Shown in pieces: positions 17,520 to 26,142 of a stretch of DNA of 64,000 nt. The notes under the pieces are model-generated. The model searched no databases, was not told where the DNA came from, and worked only from the letters and a program-made list of their open reading frames with translations. Numbering within the stretch: the first letter of the stretch is position 1; each line of letters begins with the position of its first letter. Source of the DNA: SKIA01 sp047602905 (GTDB lineage: Archaea; Nanobdellota; Nanobdellia; Woesearchaeales; SKIA01). Both the position numbers and the translations under genes were made by a program. Location: NCBI GenBank assembly GCA_047602905.1, contig JBLKOP010000002.1, positions 82,874 through 146,873 of the forward strand, written 5' to 3'.

Positions 17520-18254
17520 ATGGAGAGAAAACGTTTTTTGCAAGTAAGCGCTCTTATCGCTTCGGCTGCTGTTATTAATCCTGTAAAAACTCTTGCTGAG
17601 TTGTCTTCAGACTCTCAAGAAGAGTGCGAGGATGTTTCTCTTCCATGCGGCTTTGATGCTCTCTACAATATTTCTGGGCGAGCAGGGCTTAGTGCTCGTT
17701 TTTCTCGTAGAAAACAAATACAAGGGCGTTTATCGTTTCGTCATGATACTAGCGCATACACGATTTTTTCAACTGCAGAGGATATTGATCGAGAGGTACG
17801 TATTACGGGTTCTTTGTATAGTAATCAAGAACAATTATTTCTTACTCCAAAATGCATGCACGTAACAAAGAACGGTTCTTCTCGTTTCTCGTTACACTTC
17901 TTTGAAAACCAAGTTACTCACTCGTACAACGGTACTCGTACGTTTTCTTCACGACCACACGATCCTCTCTCAGCACTTATTATGCGTAACTCGTATGATC
18001 AAGCAGTTACGTTTGTTGACACAGCAAATTCTCTTGAAGAAGCTACGTTTACGAACGCTCACTTAGCGGATAAGCGCGTGTTTTCTTCAAGTACAGGCTC
18101 TATAGGGCGGTTTAGTGGTGAAATAGAGGTGTTTACTTCGGTATTGTATAAAGGGCTTCTTCTTCCTTCTTCTCTACGTATTAACAAATATGATGCGCGC
18201 ATAGGTGGCATGTATGATATGCGTGCAGAGCTTGAAGAGTTCAATATTCGTTAG
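17520..18254 (+). CDS. Exported protein with a Tat-like signal, function unknown
   Basis: 244 aa. The N-terminus ERKRFLQVSALIASAAV resembles a twin-arginine signal in its RK variant followed by a hydrophobic core; cleavage is likely near residues 22-30. The mature part is predicted all-beta with a pattern like lipid-binding or DUF3108-type barrels (LSARFSRRKQIQGRLSF; LSALIMRN), but I am not certain of the family. Two Cys near residues 36 and 43 might form a disulfide. Confidence 0.65.
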   Translation: MERKRFLQVSALIASAAVINPVKTLAELSSDSQEECEDVSLPCGFDALYNISGRAGLSARFSRRKQIQGRLSFRHDTSAYTIFSTAEDIDREVRITGSLYSNQEQLFLTPKCMHVTKNGSSRFSLHFFENQVTHSYNGTRTFSSRPHDPLSALIMRNSYDQAVTFVDTANSLEEATFTNAHLADKRVFSSSTGSIGRFSGEIEVFTSVLYKGLLLPSSLRINKYDARIGGMYDMRAELEEFNIR

Positions 18255-18303
18255 TGCTCTCACAACCACAGCTTTTATAAACACTTCATCGCTTCTCTTG
18301 GTC

Positions 18304-18558
18304 ATGGCACGCAGTAAAAAAGTTGCTTCTGGAAAGCGATTTGGTAGTCGTTATGGTCGACGAAACAGAGATCGCTTCGCTCTTCTTGAAGCGCAAGCGC
18401 GTAAGAAGCACGTTTGTCCAAGTTGTGGCTATGAGCAAGCAAAGCGAGTAGCTGCTGGTATTTGGAGTTGTAAGAAGTGCTCAGCAAAATTCGCTAGTAA
18501 AGCATACACGGTAACAAAATTCCCTACGCTTAAGCAAAAACTTGAGGAGGACTTCTAA
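18304..18558 (+). CDS. rpl37ae: 50S ribosomal protein L37Ae
   Basis: 84 aa. Start ATG 18304 (MARSKKVASGKRFGSRYG). A zinc ribbon is formed by CPSCGYEQAKR and WSCKKC (C-x2-C ... C-x2-C). Component of the large ribosomal subunit. It opens the conserved archaeal cluster rpl37ae-rpoP-pcc1-prefoldin beta; rpoP follows after two bases. Confidence 0.95.
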   Translation: MARSKKVASGKRFGSRYGRRNRDRFALLEAQARKKHVCPSCGYEQAKRVAAGIWSCKKCSAKFASKAYTVTKFPTLKQKLEEDF

Positions 18559-18560
18559 AA

Positions 18561-18698
18561 ATGGCTGATTATCGTTGTTTTAGCTGTGGAAAAGATGTTG
18601 ATGCAAGTTACTTAGCAAAGAAGGTTCGTTGCCCGTACTGTGGGAGTAAGATTATTTTTAAGCCTCGCGTGCGCAGCACAAAAGTTCTTGCTCGATGA
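18561..18698 (+). CDS. rpoP: DNA-directed RNA polymerase subunit P (Rpb12 homologue)
   Basis: 45-aa zinc-ribbon protein, MADYRCFSCGKDVD then VRCPYCGSKIIFKPR, i.e. C-x2-C ... C-x2-C with the basic RPR-like tail typical of RpoP. Small non-catalytic RNA polymerase subunit helping assembly and promoter opening. Its TGA overlaps the pcc1 ATG (ATGA). Confidence 0.93.
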   Translation: MADYRCFSCGKDVDASYLAKKVRCPYCGSKIIFKPRVRSTKVLAR

Positions 18699-18907
18699 AA
18701 GCAGTTATTACTACTGATTTTGATCCTCGCTTACTAGAGGTTTTTGTGCAGGAAGACAAAGATATTGGCCGAGCATCCTACACTATAGAGCATGACGAGT
18801 CTGAGCTGCGTTTTGTTATTGTTGCTGATGACGCTACTGCTTTGCGCACAGTAATGAATGCTATTACGAAGCTATTAAGTATTTGGGAGGACTCCAAGGA
18901 TTTATGA
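18695..18907 (+). CDS. pcc1: KEOPS complex subunit Pcc1
   Basis: 70 aa with the Pcc1 layout: short beta strand, ASYTIEHDESELRFVIVADDATALRTVMNAITKLLSI. Pcc1 is the dimeric scaffold of KEOPS, which makes N6-threonylcarbamoyladenosine on tRNA with Kae1. The call rests on these features plus its position between rpoP and a prefoldin beta gene. ATGA overlaps on both sides. Confidence 0.85.
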   Translation: MKAVITTDFDPRLLEVFVQEDKDIGRASYTIEHDESELRFVIVADDATALRTVMNAITKLLSIWEDSKDL

Positions 18908-19128
18908 ATCCGCGCGTACAACTTCATAAGCAACAACTTCGACGAGAACAAGTAGAGCTAGAAAGTGCTCTTGAGCAATTAGAAAAAAACCCTGTAAGCT
19001 ACTCGCTTGTTGGCTCAGTTATGGTTCGTGAGGAGGCAAGCAGTATTCGCAAGCGCCTCTTAAAGCGCTTATCTGTTGTTCAACAAGAAATGAGTAGTTT
19101 AGATGATGAAGCAAGAAGAGATTCTTAA
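18904..19128 (+). CDS. pfdB: Short prefoldin beta-like subunit
   Basis: 74 aa from the ATG at 18904. The expected length is about 115-125 aa. It keeps one helix (LHKQQLRREQVELESALEQL), a central hairpin (PVSYSLVGSVMVREEASSIR) and a second short helix, so the coiled-coil arms are greatly shortened. Its identity is supported by position after pcc1. Prefoldin hands unfolded proteins to the thermosome. Whether such a short form works is open. Confidence 0.65.
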   Translation: MNPRVQLHKQQLRREQVELESALEQLEKNPVSYSLVGSVMVREEASSIRKRLLKRLSVVQQEMSSLDDEARRDS

Positions 19129-19345
19129 CGAGATACGAGCTGTTGCTTGTGAGTTAGCAGCTACGCAAACAGATGTTTCTGTACAGAAGCAGTTATTGCT
19201 TGTTGCTGAGGTTATTCAAGAAGACATTGATCTTTCTTTACGCACGGATCGTATCCGAGACATCCTTAGGTGCTTAGAGCAAGGACAAGACATGTCTGTG
19301 CGTGCGCAGTTATGGAATCTTTCTGCTCTTATCGAGCAGCTGTAA
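19103..19345 (+). CDS. Small helical protein at the end of the rpl37ae cluster
   Basis: 80 aa, predicted all-helical (EEILNEIRAVACELAATQTD; LRTDRIRDILRCLEQG). It starts 26 bases inside the prefoldin gene and is convergent (17-base overlap) with a membrane protein. Not recognised. Probably co-transcribed with the four genes upstream. Confidence 0.6.
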   Translation: MMKQEEILNEIRAVACELAATQTDVSVQKQLLLVAEVIQEDIDLSLRTDRIRDILRCLEQGQDMSVRAQLWNLSALIEQL

Positions 19346-19847
19346 CGTACGGTACGTGTACTCGTTCTTTCTCGCTACTAAACAGTACGAGGTGCGTTGC
19401 TGCGTGTTTCTTTACTACTCCTTCTAAAAAATCTTTTTTGTACGTTGATTTAAGAGGGTATTTTCTTGTGGCTACATCTTTTTTTCTTCGGTTGCGTATC
19501 GCGTCTGTAAGTGCTAATAAGAGGGCTAGGAGTCCTAGCCAGAAGATCAGAAACGCTAGTCTGCTGAGAACAAGACCTAGTACTTCTATGCTTGCTAGCG
19601 CGAGGATTGCTGCGAGGATTGCTGCGAGCACGAAAGCGATGTTTGCTATGGTGTTTGTTAGGGATATCGTGTTTGCTCGTACGCGCGTATCTAGCTGTAC
19701 TGCTTCTAGAGCTGCTCGTAGAGTGTTTCGTAGCAGTGCTGCGAGTGCTAGTCCTACAAAGAAGATGAGTAGCGGTGTTACTACGTACGTGGTGATTGCT
19801 TGGTTAATTACTTCGCTGTGTAGCAGGAGTTCTTCGTACGCGCTCAT
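19329..19847 (-). CDS. Membrane protein, MscS-like core
   Basis: 172 aa with about three to four membrane helices (TPLLIFFVGLALAALL; IANIAFVLAAILAAILALA; LAFLIFWLGLLALLLAL) and a short basic tail that could form a small beta domain (KKDFLEGVVKKHAATHLVLF). The layout recalls the pore helix plus beta domain of MscS channels without the large cytoplasmic cage. Low-identity inference; could be an unrelated membrane protein. Confidence 0.6.
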   Translation of the reverse strand: MSAYEELLLHSEVINQAITTYVVTPLLIFFVGLALAALLRNTLRAALEAVQLDTRVRANTISLTNTIANIAFVLAAILAAILALASIEVLGLVLSRLAFLIFWLGLLALLLALTDAIRNRRKKDVATRKYPLKSTYKKDFLEGVVKKHAATHLVLFSSEKERVHVPYVTAAR

Positions 19848-19924
19848 GTAGTGTGTATTGGTGTAAGGGGTTTTTATGTGTAGCTGCAGAAGCGTTTATA
19901 AAGAGGGTTTGTTTATGTTGTTTC

Positions 19925-20161
19925 ATGGCTGACGATAAAGCACCTGAGATGTCTAAGGATGAGCGCATTGGTTTTCACAAAGGGAGTTTAAGCACTCTTT
20001 CTAAAGAACAAGCAGAACTTGCTCGTATACTTAATATTGTTGAGCAACTCATTCAGATGCACACCCAGGAGCTTAAGGCGCTTGGTGTTGATGTTTCTGC
20101 TCAGCAAGAAGAGATGCCTGTTATTCGTAAAGATAAGAAGCCTATTGAAGATATTCTGTGA
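19925..20161 (+). CDS. Small hydrophilic protein coupled to a HAD gene
   Basis: 78 aa from ATG 19925 (MADDKAPEMSKDERIGFHKG). Central helix LSKEQAELARILNIVEQLIQ; no motif recognised. Its stop overlaps the GTG start of the following HAD hydrolase (GTGA). TATA-like TTTATAAA lies about 25-30 bases upstream of the start. Confidence 0.65.
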   Translation: MADDKAPEMSKDERIGFHKGSLSTLSKEQAELARILNIVEQLIQMHTQELKALGVDVSAQQEEMPVIRKDKKPIEDIL

Positions 20162-20868
20162 TTAAAGGTATCGTTTTTGATTTAGATAATACTCTTGAGG
20201 AGTTTACTGAGCATGAAGAAGTTGTTGAGCAAGAAATGGCTTCTTTATTGCAGCAGCGCTACGGTATTGATCCTGTTCGTTTCGTGCGTATTTTTGATAT
20301 GATTAAGACGGGGTATTTGCACTCGCGCAGTCTTCCTCAAGATTATGGTCGTGATGTGTGGTTTAAGGAGACACTTGCGCATTTTGATGTGTTTGATGCA
20401 GATATTGCTTCTTTAGTGGATATGTACTGGGATTTATTACTCTCAAAAGTTCAGCTCTACCAAGGAGTTCCTGAGCTTCTTGCTGATTTAAAGCGCTCCT
20501 TTCGCTTAGGTATTCTCTCAGATAGTGATGGGGATCGGTACTGGAAAGAAAAGCGTATTAAGCAGCTGCATATCGGCTCGTTCTTTGATGCTATCGTCAC
20601 AAGTGATGATGTCGGTGCTAACAAGCCGCACCCGCGGGGATTTATTGAGGTGTGCAAACAACTCGGCGTGCTTACTTCTCAAGCGGTTATGGTTGGGGAT
20701 CATCCTGAAGTTGATCACGTAATGGCTAAGGAGCTAGGCATGGTTACTGTGTGGGTTACTGAGGGTCTTTCTGAGCAGCAAAAACAGCGTAGTTATGAGT
20801 ACGTTGATTACGTAGTGGATAAAGTTTCTGAGGTGGGAGAGCTTGTCGAGAAGATTGCGCAAGAGTGA
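20158..20868 (+). CDS. HAD-superfamily hydrolase
   Basis: 236 aa, GTG start. HAD motifs: I, VFDLDNTL (nucleophile Asp and acid Asp near residues 8-10); II, LGILSDSDG; III, NKPHPRGF Lys; IV, VMVGDHPEVD. A helical cap lies between motifs I and II as in phosphoglycolate-phosphatase/haloacid-type members. Probably a small-molecule phosphatase; substrate unknown. Overlaps its neighbours on both sides in an operon. Confidence 0.88.
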   Translation: MIKGIVFDLDNTLEEFTEHEEVVEQEMASLLQQRYGIDPVRFVRIFDMIKTGYLHSRSLPQDYGRDVWFKETLAHFDVFDADIASLVDMYWDLLLSKVQLYQGVPELLADLKRSFRLGILSDSDGDRYWKEKRIKQLHIGSFFDAIVTSDDVGANKPHPRGFIEVCKQLGVLTSQAVMVGDHPEVDHVMAKELGMVTVWVTEGLSEQQKQRSYEYVDYVVDKVSEVGELVEKIAQE

Positions 20869-21292
20869 GATACGCGAATTAAATGAAGAACTCCTTATTT
20901 CTCTTGATAAAAAAGCGTCTGTAGAACTTGTTGATGACGTCTTATTAGTGAATGACACGTTTTATTTTTTTAAGCATCAAGAGAAATGGGTTGCTTCTGT
21001 TCGTCTTCTTCTAGAACGGCCTGAGTTACTTCCTCACTTAGTTGTTGATATGGGTGCTGTTCGTTTCGTTGCTAACGGAGCGGATATTATGAGGCCGGGA
21101 ATAACCAGCATTCCAGAAGGAAAAGCAGGTATGATAGTTGCTGTTGTTGACGAAAACAATCATAAACCGTTTGCTGTTGGAGAGTACAACGTGTCTTCAC
21201 AAGAAATGCAAGAAGCAACTACGGGTTCTGTAATAAAGAATATTCATTACGTAGGAGACGAGAAATGGAAACGATACGTAACTAAAGAGTAG
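20843..21292 (+). CDS. PUA-domain RNA-binding protein, MCT-1-like
   Basis: 149 aa, apparent TTG start overlapping the HAD gene by 26 bases; the exact start is uncertain. A C-terminal PUA domain is clear: LLPHLVVDMGAVRFVANGAD, MRPGITSIPEGKAGMIVAVV and FAVGEYNVSS. The N-terminal half resembles the pre-PUA domain of MCT-1/archaeal PUA proteins. Likely role in translation or tRNA/rRNA handling. Confidence 0.8.
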   Translation: MSRRLRKSEIRELNEELLISLDKKASVELVDDVLLVNDTFYFFKHQEKWVASVRLLLERPELLPHLVVDMGAVRFVANGADIMRPGITSIPEGKAGMIVAVVDENNHKPFAVGEYNVSSQEMQEATTGSVIKNIHYVGDEKWKRYVTKE

Positions 21293-21335
21293 TCACAACC
21301 GAAGCTCTTTTATATCTGAAAGCGCTCTATTACTG

Positions 21336-22895
21336 ATGGGGAGTATGCTTTCACCTAATAACAAAACCCTCTTTGACATACATCAAGAGCAACTAAGCCG
21401 CTTTGGGTACTCAAACGGCCAGTTCTCCACCTTAGAGGAAGCTATTTCTTCTGCAGATTTAAATAAGCAAGAAGAACAGAAGTTACTTGTTATTAGAGAT
21501 CGCTTATGGAGTGAAAACGCTGCTTCGGGACTCTTCTTTGACCTAAATTTCTTGCGCGCAGCAGAGTTTTATCACGGGAGTACTCGGCTAATGTCTCAGA
21601 GACCAGAAATTGCTCATCCAGCAGGAATGGTATTGCTACTTGACAACATTTTTCTTCAAGCAACCAAACACGCAAAAAGAAAACTAAATAGAAAAGAAAT
21701 GGTAAGTAAGCATGCACTCTACGTAGCAACTCCTCCCCATGACATAATAGAAGACATCGCAAAACACGAGACTAATCAACGAGTACTTGATAACAACGAG
21801 CTTAACGAGAACACTATACGAGCGAGTATTCGTCAAAGTAAACTTGGAAAGCTAAGACAGTTTTATGAAGTGTACACACACATAATTAGTAAAGAGTTCT
21901 CCCTTTCTAAAAGCCGCTTAAACGAGGTGTGGAAACCAGTTATTCTTAGTGAAGGACTCGTTACGAGAGGCTCGTATAGCGTAAAATACCAAGCAAATAA
22001 TTACTTTACGTACATGATAGGAATGGACTTGCCTAAACAAATAGCGGGTATGCAAACAACGATACGTGATAACATGAACGCAAACCTTCTTAAAGCAGTT
22101 GATTTCTTAGACAACCTTCCCTCTGAGTTTCCTGATGCAGAGTATTTGCAAAGAAATAATTTACTCACCCAAGAACAACTCAAAAAAGCAGAGAAGTACA
22201 TGAAAAATATTTCTGCAGAGTACTTGTCTGCTGCTCGTAAAGAACTTGAGCAACTAAGTCAAGAAAGTAACGAGAAGTACGTACTAAAAAAACTAGATTT
22301 TACTATACAAAATAAAGAACTTGTACAAGGTTTTGAAGATGATTTAGAACTAAAAGTTCGTTACGCAAAGAAACGAGCAGTGCATCTTATGTGGTCAGCT
22401 GTTCGTAACGACCGAGGCTATGATTGGGCAAAACGAATAGCTTCTCTTAGCAAGACTAAACGAAGAAAAATAGGAATTTCTGATATAACATTATCAGCGC
22501 TGTATCATGCTTCTGTCCAGTTATCAGAGCAAATACGCGAATCAAGCCGCTTAGATATGAATCATCACTTCGTCTACAACCCAATAGCTGCCTCTCAAGC
22601 AAAAACTATTGAGCAAGAAGTTAAGGAGTACTTACAAACACCTAATAGTAAGCAGTGGGCTGCTAAATCAGAAAACCTTCCTGAACACCTAAGAAAATAT
22701 GATTCGTTTAGTAAACTAGCTATTTCTTTAGCTCAAGATGAGAGTAAAAAACTTTCAGACCAGAGCATCTACGAAGTACTTACAGTAGCTAACGGGCTTG
22801 CAGAAAGAAACATCGCTCATAACTCAGTTATTTCCTCAATTGAAGAATACAAAAAACTTTTTTCTATAGACGGAGACATCACAAAAGCTGCTTAG
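21336..22895 (+). CDS. Large helical protein with a SpoT-like HD domain
   Basis: 519 aa. Residues about 78-140 resemble the HD hydrolase of RelA/SpoT: FYHGSTRLMSQRPEIAHP (cf. R..GEPY..HP, candidate His94), then VATPPHDIIEDI (His135-Asp136 and Glu139-Asp140, cf. LLHDVVED). A possible later Asp/Asn motif is IRDNMNAN near residue 245. No synthetase or TGS/ACT domain is seen. The remainder is helical and unassigned. In characterised relatives this domain hydrolyses (p)ppGpp. TTTTATAT about 25 bases upstream suggests leaderless transcription from the ATG at 21336. Confidence 0.6.
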   Translation: MGSMLSPNNKTLFDIHQEQLSRFGYSNGQFSTLEEAISSADLNKQEEQKLLVIRDRLWSENAASGLFFDLNFLRAAEFYHGSTRLMSQRPEIAHPAGMVLLLDNIFLQATKHAKRKLNRKEMVSKHALYVATPPHDIIEDIAKHETNQRVLDNNELNENTIRASIRQSKLGKLRQFYEVYTHIISKEFSLSKSRLNEVWKPVILSEGLVTRGSYSVKYQANNYFTYMIGMDLPKQIAGMQTTIRDNMNANLLKAVDFLDNLPSEFPDAEYLQRNNLLTQEQLKKAEKYMKNISAEYLSAARKELEQLSQESNEKYVLKKLDFTIQNKELVQGFEDDLELKVRYAKKRAVHLMWSAVRNDRGYDWAKRIASLSKTKRRKIGISDITLSALYHASVQLSEQIRESSRLDMNHHFVYNPIAASQAKTIEQEVKEYLQTPNSKQWAAKSENLPEHLRKYDSFSKLAISLAQDESKKLSDQSIYEVLTVANGLAERNIAHNSVISSIEEYKKLFSIDGDITKAA

Positions 22896-23353
22896 TGAGG
22901 ATCACTAATTCTTCGTCCTTTACTAATGTATGGCTTAATACTGTTGTTTGCTGCGTGACCACACCCGAGTATTTTATTCTTATATTTGATGAGTACGTAG
23001 CGCGCTTCTACTATGTTTGTTTCTAGTTCTTCTCCTCGCATCCAAGCATTCTTCTCGCTCTCATTTACTTCTACAAAGCAACCTGAGCAGCTCGGCCCAA
23101 ACAGCATTGCTCCATCCATGGTGAGTCGTAGCTCATCACGTATCTTACTGGCTACGTACAGACCTCCTTGGCGTACTCCTAAAGCAACAAAATCTACTTT
23201 GTCAATATCAGAACTAACAACGTAATACTTATCGTCTCCTCCTAGATAAATTGCGTACTCTGTACTTCCGCTATACCCATACGTTTCTTGTAATTGTCTA
23301 AAGAACTGTTTTCGTTGCTTGCTATTAAGAAAATCCACTCTTATACGCCCCAC
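22892..23353 (-). CDS. PUA-like RNA-binding protein (RsmF/Nip7-type)
   Basis: 153 aa, GTG start at 23353 overlapping the aIF5B stop by 13 bases (an internal GTG at 23338 is the alternative). It has an N-terminal FLNSKQRKQFFRQLQETYG and a C-terminal PUA-like segment (ARYVLIKYKNKILGCGHA, ending IKPYISKGRRI) as found at the end of NOL1/NOP2/RsmF methyltransferases and in Nip7. No methyltransferase domain is present. Likely acts in ribosome biogenesis. Confidence 0.75.
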   Translation of the reverse strand: MGRIRVDFLNSKQRKQFFRQLQETYGYSGSTEYAIYLGGDDKYYVVSSDIDKVDFVALGVRQGGLYVASKIRDELRLTMDGAMLFGPSCSGCFVEVNESEKNAWMRGEELETNIVEARYVLIKYKNKILGCGHAANNSIKPYISKGRRISDPH

Positions 23354-25077
23354 AAAGGATTCTTCTCTCTCATCACTTCAGCAAACGCTTTCAGAACCGC
23401 TTTTTGTTCTGGCTCAAGTAACTTTGCGTGCTCCTTCCACTGCAAGTACTCCTCCTCACTAATAACAGCCCATAACACGTCCTCTTCACATACCTGCCTA
23501 TTAGCGGTTGCTCCAGGAATACTAATGGCTACTTGGCTTCCTGTCGTTGCTTCAGCAACGCTTTTCTGCTTTTCTTGAATGTCTTTAACGTACCCAACAA
23601 CACTGGAAGGGTCAGTTGCTTGCACAAGCTTGCTTCCTCTCTTCACAACTCCTCTAAGCACCTCTACTCCGCACACTAAAGGGTTACTTGCGCGAAACAT
23701 GCAGTTAGCAAGAACGCGCACTTGAGCGGGTAAAGCCATGTGAGCTAATCCTTCACTTTTTTTCTTCTCATCAAGTAAGCGCATGTGCTCTTCGTAACGA
23801 TCTATAAGTGCGTAAATAATGTTTTCTTGATACACAACCACTCCTTCAGGAAGCGCTTCTTTAGTTACAGCAAGGTTAAATGCGAGAACAACAGAGAACT
23901 CCTCAGGATTACTGGCTGCTCGCACCAAGTCTTTTTTACTAATAGGGCCTACGTCAGCTACTCCTATAGGGATGTTCTTTTCGCGAAGCAACATAACAAG
24001 GGCTTCAAGGCTTCCTACGTTATCAGCCTTTAAAACCACTCCTTCAGCGTCCGTATTAATACTTACATGTCTCATTGCTTGAGAGAATTCTTTTGTTAAC
24101 TCCTCCGCTTTTCCTGAACCAAACGGCATACCTGCAGTGACTTTTTCTAAGCCAGGAGCACTAATCTTTACTCCTGTAGCAGCCACTGCTTCTTGTACAG
24201 GAAGAAAACGCGTTTTTTTATCGCGCAAATCACCTGCGTTACTTGGTTGCAGCAAAGCACGCACTTTCGTGCGTATAGGCTCTCCGTGCAACGTACCAAT
24301 AAGGATTTCGTCTCCTACGCGCAAAACCCCATCATAAATAATCGCGTTAAGCGTAAGGCCCATTCCTTGCTCCTCAGCAACCTCAAGAACCGTTCCTTTC
24401 GCAGGACCAGCAACGTTACTATCAAGACTTGCTTCTAAGAAGCGAGAAGCTAAACCAACAAGTAACGTAAGTAACGTATTAATTCCTTCTCCTCCAAGAG
24501 CGCTTATAGGAACGATAGCCACGGTATTCTTAAAATCACTTACTCGATCAAAGCGCTCGCTATTCAGTCCGTGCTCAGAAAGAACTCCTACAAGCTCATA
24601 CAGCTTCTTCTCTAAGTACTCAGTAGTTTTAGGTGTCTGAGCAGATAAGCTCTTAGCAATGTCCTCATCGCGCTTCACATAGCCACTAGCAAGATCCACC
24701 TTGTTTGCAGCAACGACAAACGGTGTTTTGTGATTGCGAAGAATCTGCAGTGCCTCAACGGTTTGCGGCTTAAAACCCTCATTAATATCTACTATGAGTA
24801 CCGCGATGTCAGCAAGGCTTCCTCCTCGCTCACGCATACCCGTAAACGCTGCGTGACCAGGAGTATCTATGAATAACAACCCAGGAATACGCGTGTTCTT
24901 CACCACAGCAGTTGATTTCTTCAAAATAGCGTCTATAGGAACAATACTTGCTCCTATTGCTTGCGTAATAGCTCCTGCCTCTCCAGTAGCGGTTTTTGTT
25001 CCGCGAATAGTATCCAGAAGAGTCGTTTTTCCATGGTCTACATGGCCTACTACTGCGCAGATGGGAGCTCGAATCAT
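23341..25077 (-). CDS. infB: Translation initiation factor aIF5B (IF2 family)
   Basis: 578 aa. Start ATG 25077 (MIRAPICAVVGHVDHGKTT): G1 GHVDHGKT, G3 DTPGHAAF, G4 NKVD, and C-terminal IF2 domains (domain II around residues 230-340, domain III LKADNVGSLEALVMLL, then the domain IV region). GTPase that promotes subunit joining at initiation. A longer in-frame N-terminus exists but is not family-like; TATA-like CTTAAAT about 25 bases before 25077 supports this start. Confidence 0.95.
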   Translation of the reverse strand: MIRAPICAVVGHVDHGKTTLLDTIRGTKTATGEAGAITQAIGASIVPIDAILKKSTAVVKNTRIPGLLFIDTPGHAAFTGMRERGGSLADIAVLIVDINEGFKPQTVEALQILRNHKTPFVVAANKVDLASGYVKRDEDIAKSLSAQTPKTTEYLEKKLYELVGVLSEHGLNSERFDRVSDFKNTVAIVPISALGGEGINTLLTLLVGLASRFLEASLDSNVAGPAKGTVLEVAEEQGMGLTLNAIIYDGVLRVGDEILIGTLHGEPIRTKVRALLQPSNAGDLRDKKTRFLPVQEAVAATGVKISAPGLEKVTAGMPFGSGKAEELTKEFSQAMRHVSINTDAEGVVLKADNVGSLEALVMLLREKNIPIGVADVGPISKKDLVRAASNPEEFSVVLAFNLAVTKEALPEGVVVYQENIIYALIDRYEEHMRLLDEKKKSEGLAHMALPAQVRVLANCMFRASNPLVCGVEVLRGVVKRGSKLVQATDPSSVVGYVKDIQEKQKSVAEATTGSQVAISIPGATANRQVCEEDVLWAVISEEEYLQWKEHAKLLEPEQKAVLKAFAEVMREKNPLWGV

Positions 25078-25236
25078 ATACTCACGAAAAAACTCGTGAT
25101 TTAAGAGGGTATCGTTCAGAAAACAGTAGGTGTATACGAAAACGTGCTGTAAATAACAAAATCGTTTCGTATCAGCAAAAAGCTTTTTCGCTTCCACAGG
25201 CTAAACACCCTTTAAAACGCGTACAAGAAGAAGCGT

Positions 25237-26142
25237 ATGATTGATGAAACCATCACTAACCGGCTTCGCAACGGACAAGAAATCAGCGATAAGCAATTAG
25301 AGGAGCGAGTAGATCGCTACCGCGACCAGAAGAAATCCTCGCAAGCAAAAGAGCTGGACTTAGCAGCTGTGAAGAAAGAACAAGAACAAGCAACCAAAGA
25401 AGCATACACAAGCAGCCTTAGTGGCATTGAGAAACTCCTTGTTGGAACAAAAGAATTCTTTGGCTTTGGTATACAACGAGAACTCAATAAGCACTACACA
25501 GCAGTTTCAAGAAGAATTACTTCTTTTGAAGCAAAAGTAGATCATTTTGAAGACCTTTTTGAGCAAACAACCCAGAAATACAAAGGTGCTTTAGATGAGA
25601 AAAGACAGTTTGAGCAATACCAAGCAGCTTCTAAAGAACTGTATCTGCGCTCATTAGATAAGCGAGACGCTTTAGAAGTGGAACTAGAGTCTCTTACTTC
25701 ACAAACAAGCCCTTCTAGCATGGCGTTGCATGAGAAGCGTGACGAGCTCTTTGAAGTAAGTAAACGAGTAGACACGCTGTATCAAGAGACTGGCGAGATA
25801 GTTATGAAGCTGCAAATGGCGCACCAAAAAGAATTTGCGTACGAAGCAAACCTAAAAAGTATTCGTAAGAACAGAAGCAGAATTCTTAATCAACTATCCA
25901 CTGCAACTGTCTTCTTAGATGAGCTCTCACTAGCACAAGAGATGCACGGCTCTGGGTCTACAAAAGGAATTATTGATAGTTACGAAAACCTCGCTATTAC
26001 GATACAACAAGCAAGACGGTTTCTTGACGCAACAAATAATTCTGCTCAGAAAGAAATTAACGAGAAGTTTACTGTTGAGTACAACACACCTGTAGGTCTG
26101 CACAAAGCAGTTGAGGAATGGAGCAAGATTCCTCGGCCGTAA
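25237..26142 (+). CDS. Coiled-coil protein paired with an AAA ATPase
   Basis: 301 aa, largely helical with long coiled-coil stretches (residues about 15-60 and 85-230), no membrane segment. A short glycine-containing break (GTKEFFGFGIQRELNKHY) follows the first coil. Not recognised; loosely like PspA or TelA-type helical proteins by shape only. TTTAAAA about 25 bases upstream indicates its own promoter. The last 25 bases overlap the AAA ATPase gene, so the two proteins probably work together. Confidence 0.7.
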   Translation: MIDETITNRLRNGQEISDKQLEERVDRYRDQKKSSQAKELDLAAVKKEQEQATKEAYTSSLSGIEKLLVGTKEFFGFGIQRELNKHYTAVSRRITSFEAKVDHFEDLFEQTTQKYKGALDEKRQFEQYQAASKELYLRSLDKRDALEVELESLTSQTSPSSMALHEKRDELFEVSKRVDTLYQETGEIVMKLQMAHQKEFAYEANLKSIRKNRSRILNQLSTATVFLDELSLAQEMHGSGSTKGIIDSYENLAITIQQARRFLDATNNSAQKEINEKFTVEYNTPVGLHKAVEEWSKIPRP

